Assembly: GCA_013399695.1 (NCBI GenBank) | Contig: VXAU01003536.1 | Coordinates: forward strand, 124,001 to 188,000 | Source: Formicarius rufipectus | Taxonomy: Eukaryota; Chordata; Aves; Passeriformes; Formicariidae | Length of the DNA stretch: 64,000 bases | Reading direction: 5' to 3' | In this document: positions 58,091 to 64,000 of the stretch, piece by piece | Layout of the letters: each line of letters starts with the position of its first letter | How positions within the stretch are numbered: position 1 is the first letter of the stretch | Notes under the pieces: model-generated | Database searches by the model: none | Seen by the model: the letters and a program-made list of their open reading frames with translations, nothing else | What the model was told of the DNA's origin: nothing | Made by a program: the position numbers and the translations under genes

Positions 58091-61000
58091 ATGGTCAGAG
58101 AACAATTATTTATCACTACTCTTCAGGATATCCATAACACTATGAATGGAGCAGTCTAAGACACTTGCCCTCTGCCAATAAAGGACTACTTAAAGTGCTC
58201 CTTCCCTTGGAAAAACCAAATAAATCTACTTACTCCCCCCAAAATCCCCCCAACATCAGTGAAACAAGACAAGCAACCCACCCCAGCTCCTGAACAACCA
58301 AATCTGGCAAGGTCTGCAATGACCCCAGAATAAGAGGTTGTCCCCTTAGTTCAGGCCTCCTGCCACCTAAGCAGGTGCCAGATCTCCTGGGTTTGTCTTC
58401 ATACAGCTTCTTCCCCTGTCACTCCATCCTAACAGCTGTGAGTGTGTCTGGTAAATGGTGCTCAGACACTTCCACTAACATGAGCAAAAGGCAAGGAGAG
58501 CCCACTCTGCTGACAACAGCTGTCAGTGTAGGAGCATTAATCTTTATATAGCATGCAGAACACTGATCTGTTCTACATCTTCCAGAGCAGCCTGAACATT
58601 GTTTCTACTCCTTCTCAACAACAGCTTTCATTTTAAAAAAAAATCACTGTATTTTAGCATTAATATGTTCATGCTGCTCTTCTCTCAGACTTCACAGTTC
58701 ATGCTCTAGTTGGCAAACTATTTCTCCTTCTGCTAGCAGCACAGGAGACAAGTGGAGTTACTCCCTCCAAATTCCTAGGAAAGACAAAATGCAGCTTTGT
58801 TCCACTTTGAAGAAATACTCCCAGGTCATCTTAGCAACATCCTGTAGCACAGAAAGAGTTAAAGCTTTTGCCACATCAAATAGCACACAACCAAAGGCAT
58901 GGGAGGCCTACCCTGACATAAACACAATGGCATGACAAGTGTTAAAGCTCTGTGTGTGCTAAACTGAGGCTTTGAAAAACATCTCAGTTGGGAACAATTT
59001 TGGAAAATTTTGAAACATGAATTACTGCCTTTTTTTTTTCCTCCTCCCCACTTCAAATGGTCTGTGGGGATTGGTCGCCTTGGAGGAAAAAAAAACCTAA
59101 AATAAAGCATCGACACTTGACATTCTCAATCCATCCATAAACGTAAACATGCTTGAACTGCAGTTGAGCTTTTCTTTTGCTAAAGAGCATGTGGAAGCAA
59201 TTACCTGAATGTAGATGTGATAAAGAATGGATGAAATGCAAACCAAATGATGCCTTATTACTTAATATAAAGAGACTGTTCTGTGAGATCAAAGTTGTGC
59301 AGCACAAAATGTAATGGGCTTCACTGGAGAGAGAGGCTTCAGAGGCCTGCTTAAAGCATTGATGCATTTTGATGAAATGCTAAACAGACAAAATCAGGGT
59401 AAGTTTGAAGAGTTTCCCAGAACCTGAACTCTGGTCCTCAACAACATCTTTCCTCTCCTCCCACCTCTTGCTGCTCTGTGCCATTCCCAGGTGCTGCGAG
59501 GGTGGCAAGGAGACACTTCCCTGGCCCCACACTTGCTTCTCTCCCCAAGGTATGAAAGAATTGTCAGCAGCAACAGCTCCTGTGGACACAGGAAAGACCT
59601 TCTCTGTACTTTTGCATCCACCCCTTGCACTGTGCCATCCCTCCAATGCCCACTTGCTTTGTCAGCACATATTTGTCCTCTGAGTCAGTAGGATAAGGAA
59701 AGGCAGTGAGACAACCTCTCCCAGGGACAGAAAAACAGAAGCAGGGGAAAAAGGCACTTTTGAACTTCCAAATGTTTTCCTACCACAGGCCAGTTAATAA
59801 AATACAATTCCCATCAAGATCCGGCTTTTCCAGTGTAAGGTTTGCTTCTCTGTCACTTTATGGCAACTTGCATTTTTAAGAAGCTGCATGCAACAGGCGA
59901 GGAGAAGGTGTGTTGGGAAAGTGGGGTAGCAGCTGAAGTCCATCCACAACAACATCTGAGCTTGTTCTTGTCTTCCCTCCCACATCTCCCCACCATCCCC
60001 ATGCTTGGGAGCTGCTGCTTGTTGCTTTTGCCCAAACATTGTTTCTGATCATGTTGACTTGGCCATCATCTTTGTCAGAAGTCTGTAGAGTAGCTCAGTG
60101 AAGGACAATGCCAGGTCCCACCATAACAAAAATCAATGAGCAATCAAGTTAAGTATCCAAATCATGCCTAGAGAAAGCCAACTGACATTGGACTGTGAAC
60201 ACTAATTAAAGAGAAGGGGGGAAAAAGGCACTTTTAACTAGGAACAATGGGTCTTTAGTCATTGAAAGCATTAAAAAAATAATGCAAGTTATGGAGAGCA
60301 TGCACAGGGATTAATGCTGCCTATCTCCCACAGCATTAGCTCTTTAAAAGAAATCATATACGTTAAACTCCCAGAGAGACTATTTTGGTTTGTTTTTCGA
60401 TTACATGTGATAATGGGGACCATTTTGTGAATGACTCTGATGCTTATGCCTCCAATAAAACACAGGGTACCGTACCTCATTCATGCTTATTTAACAAGCT
60501 CATAAAGAAAGAAAAAAATAAAAGCCACACCACGGTAAAAAAAAAGTCTGATTTTCCCTTCCCACCAGTGAAGGACTGTTGAGTATTGCTGTTGAAACTC
60601 ATTGTTGTGCACTATTTTTGCAGTGGCCACGGTGTTGAGAGCAGCTTGGGAAGCAAATACAAAACACACTTGCCACCTCAGAGAACACAGAGTTTACAGG
60701 GGCTTTGATCGTGCAAAAACGAATCCTTTCATTTCAGAGGGGTTATGCACAAGAATAAACACTAAAATAACACCCAGTATTGGCACTCTCAGGCAGGAAT
60801 TAGATGTGAACATGACACACTGCAAGACAAAAGAGAGGTGGGGAGATGTGATGATTGAGTACAGCTCACCTGTAATCTGCCTTAAATCTGTGTCTAATCA
60901 TTCTTTTCCACCAGTATTTGCACCCCCCTACAAAATTTAACTTCCAACCAGACACATCCATATTAATTAAGAGTTAATCATTAAGGATTGATTTATTTGC

Positions 61001-64000
61001 TTATTTATTTTGACCTTTTCTTTAAATTTTGGGGGGTTTTTTTCTGAGTTAATACTTGGGCTGTGAGGTTTTTTTTCATTTTCCAGGGTGGAGAGGCTAG
61101 TGATTGTAGTGAAAGGGAAAGGTATTAGTTCTGGGGATGGACTTTAGTTTAGGGTGCTGGTTACAAGCTTAGTAGGTTTCTAAAAGTGGATACTGCAGGG
61201 CAGGACAAATCGGACTCTTAAAAAGCCCAAATATATAGAATCAGTTTTGTTTTGCCATTCCCCATGTGGGAAGCAGGTCTGGGGAGAACTGAAGCTCGAC
61301 AGAAGTCTCAGCTGACAACGCGAGCAGGTGCCAGCATGGTGATGGAGCACATGCCATCTCGACCCTGTGCAGGGTGCCCAGCACAGCTCTGGGGGTCCTT
61401 TCAGGCCACCTCACTGTTTCTGCTTTCCATGGCCACGACACAGCTTCAGAAAACAGACTTCCCCCTCTTTTCAACTCGACCTGCAGAGCCTCATTGCATG
61501 AGGACACAGCCCAGCATCTGCAGCATCACAGCCACCTCCAAGATGAATTGGATGTGGCAGTTTCTGGGCTGTGGTCTTATAATGTGCTATATTATTAAGT
61601 TTCTTTTGCCTTAAGTTGCCAGCTAATGGAATAACCTCTTTGTCTTTATTAGAAAGAGTCCACAGCTTTATTAAGTTACATAATTTACAACCAATAGTGT
61701 AATCAATAAAACATTAACAAACATGTAACCTTAGACAAACCTCACGTATTGATTCCTTCAAACATTCTCACAAAGCCTGCCTCTGGCTGAAAAAACCAAC
61801 ATTTGGTCCCAGTGGCAACCCCAAAAAACACTTAATGCATTAAGGTGTGGGCACTGGAGGACAAATTGAATTGGCTTCCCTGGAAATAAAGCTGGGTCTC
61901 TGCTGCTCTCTGTGCATCCACCTCAGAAAGGTTTTGAGTGGGTTTTTTTTGCAATTTGGAAGGAAGCTCCAGTTTTTTCTCTCTTGTGCCTCAGCTTTGC
62001 ACAGAAAACACTGTGTGTTGCAAAACACAGTAATTAGCACCCAGCTAAAAATGAACACGAACAGCCTCTTAGCAGGGGCAGAAATGGGTACTGCAAAAGC
62101 TGCATCAGCTGCTGCTGCTCAGCCCTGGGGATTCCCGGCTGCACTGTGGTGCTTTGAAGCCCGACCTAGCCCCGTGTCTGCATCAAGTGGGAAGTTGTCT
62201 AAGTAACTCTTTTTTTCTAATACCTCGTGTAAATGTATTTTCCAACCACAAAAACAGTATCTCGTGCCCCTTGAGTGCAGTTTGGTGGACCACACTGATA
62301 TACCTGCAGTTGTGCTTTAGATGCAATTGGGAGAGCTGGGATTGTGTTATCCCTACCTCTACCTCTGGGTTTTCAAGACTATGGGGAAAGAACCCCCAAA
62401 CCATCAGGCACTCTCTGCCAGGAAATCTCTGCATTATCACACAAAGAACTGCCCCAGTGATAATTTCACAGGTAATTTTAGAACTAGGCTGGAGGAAGCA
62501 TCAGGAAAAGCATCTCAGGGATGCACCAGCAAGGAAATAGAGCAGCTGTGCATCTGCTCCAGCTTCAGGGGTTTGCTGAAGACATGCATATCATTTCTGG
62601 AACAATTAAGTGCTTAATCTTTTGGTAACCTACACCCTTGAGTGGCACATTCCTGTAAGGAAATCTTGTGGACTTTGCTTTCCTTTAGAAACAGAGTGAT
62701 CTATTTGTTTTGCAAGACTTTGAAAGGTTCTGTTGTCAGAAGGGATGTATGTAGGCAAGGTGGGGGAATAAAACTTGCCAGCAAATGTTGGGGACTCGTG
62801 TGCACAGTTCCCACGTCCCCTTTGGAGACTTTATCATTTAACAGCCACAACTCCCCTTTATTAGATCACTATAAAACAAGTGCCTGGAGGGAGTCAGAAA
62901 TGAATTGAATTTTGTAGATTTAAATGATTGTGTGGGACCTTTTTGGTTTAATATATACCCTAGAGAGGTTTGCTAGTAGAACTTGGGAACTTTATAATAA
63001 GAATAATTCCTTAGCTAGAGATCTTTATCTTGTTACATTAATGATTCACTGGGGGGTTATACTGGGAAACGAAGGGAAATTTTAAAAAAGGCTACTAGAT
63101 CAAATATTCTTCTATAGCCATGCCCAGAGATGGTCAACAAAGATTTACAGACTGGTGAGATAAGGAGTTTACTGCCTTTGTGCTGCATGCACAGGGCAGC
63201 TGGTTGTTCCAGGAGGCCCTGTCTGTGTTGTCTCCAGCTCACAAGCCACAAGGTAAGGCTCTGCACGCTGCCTGCTGCTTGTGCTCTTCAAAAGGCACAC
63301 TCAGCAAGGGCATTCTCATAAGCAGTGGGTTTAACTACCTTAGCTCCAAAGCTATGGGGCAGGCTCTGCATCTAGACCTTCTTTTTCACATCTCCACTTT
63401 TCTCCCAGAGGTTTCTCTGTGTCAGTCCCCGTGTGGTCTATTTAGGGTGCCCACAGCTCCTGCTGCATTTAGGGGACGCTCAAGGTCTCTGAATAGCAGC
63501 TGTGTGGGCTCCAAGGATGTGTCATTTGGAGAATGCAGCCTCTGCCTCTGCTTTGCCCATGCAAAACATTTACCACCTTTCTGCCACACACAGGTGCCAC
63601 TGTGAAGGGCTTTGAAAGCCTGTGGCCCATGTCCCATGGTTCTACCTGCCATCACAACCCACCAGTTTTAATGGCAACACCAGGGATTTGAAGGACCCAC
63701 TACAATCTCCACAGCTGGGGCCACACATCCAAAAATAACCAGGCAATTAGGAACATGCAGAGTGGCATTTCAGGCCTGAGGAGGGTGATTCTTTTCATCC
63801 AGCTAGGATGAATTCCCATCGACAGCCAATAGATATGAAAATTGAACAGTGTAGGATTCGAAAATATCTTGGCTTCAAGAAAACTGACTGGAAAGTCAAA
63901 GAGGCCCTGGGAAAGTGTACTAGGAGTATACCAAGCCTGATAAAAGTCAACCACGTCGGCTGACATCTACTTCCTCAATATCTCCAAACTGCCTACAGCT
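58091..64000. other. Intergenic, nothing recognised
   Basis: Ordinary unique-looking sequence with short random open frames. In mammals JARID2 is the next gene downstream of CD83, but no JARID2 exon is recognised here. Confidence 0.6.

Noticed and set aside
54200..64000. JARID2 exons downstream of CD83
   Set aside because: No peptide resembling JmjN, ARID or JmjC segments and no matching exon is seen.
1..64000. Endogenous viral genes (gag, pol, env, hepadna-, parvo- or bornavirus-like)
   Set aside because: Scanning the translated frames gave no convincing viral motif. The only retroelement coding traces are CR1 LINE remnants.

Overview
The window is vertebrate nuclear DNA, almost certainly from a bird and probably a passerine. 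Two things support this. There are numerous fragments of CR1 (chicken repeat 1) LINEs of both young and old types, some with the typical CR1 3' end ('ggtcccttccaacc...attcYatga'). The only recognisable protein-coding gene has the exon layout and protein features of CD83. There are no bacterial-style operons, no CRISPR array and no RNA gene that I can support. Assembly defects are one 237-base N gap (24305-24541) inside AT repeats and Ns at 485 and 11093-11094.

Layout. Positions 1 to about 40000 read as an intergenic region upstream of CD83. In mammals the neighbour on this side is RNF182, but its RING-finger coding exon is not in the window. This stretch holds CR1 fragments, simple repeats, a GC- and CpG-rich island at about 19.65-20.31 kb with a 36-bp minisatellite on its edge (20321-20585), an 18-bp minisatellite at 28226-28310, and a 114-bp segment present twice, 4128 bp apart, with one mismatch (29343-29456 and 33471-33584).

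Positions 40194 to 52636 hold the complete CD83 coding sequence on the + strand. It has five coding exons (43, 131, 217, 104 and 159 nt) that join in frame to a 217-residue type I membrane protein: signal peptide, one V-type Ig domain, one transmembrane helix and a short cytoplasmic tail. Two consensus NF-kB sites lie 92-141 bp upstream of the ATG. The 9.8-kb second intron holds an antisense CR1 fragment. Candidate polyadenylation signals follow about 1.5 kb after the stop.

Positions of about 54.2-64 kb are again intergenic, with one clear CR1 fragment (57730-58090) and no recognisable gene.

I did not find an undescribed multi-gene system. The best leads are the CpG island with no assignable gene, the twin NF-kB promoter of CD83, the near-identical 114-bp repeat pair, and lineage differences in the CD83 protein (a missing extra ectodomain cysteine and a divergent tail).
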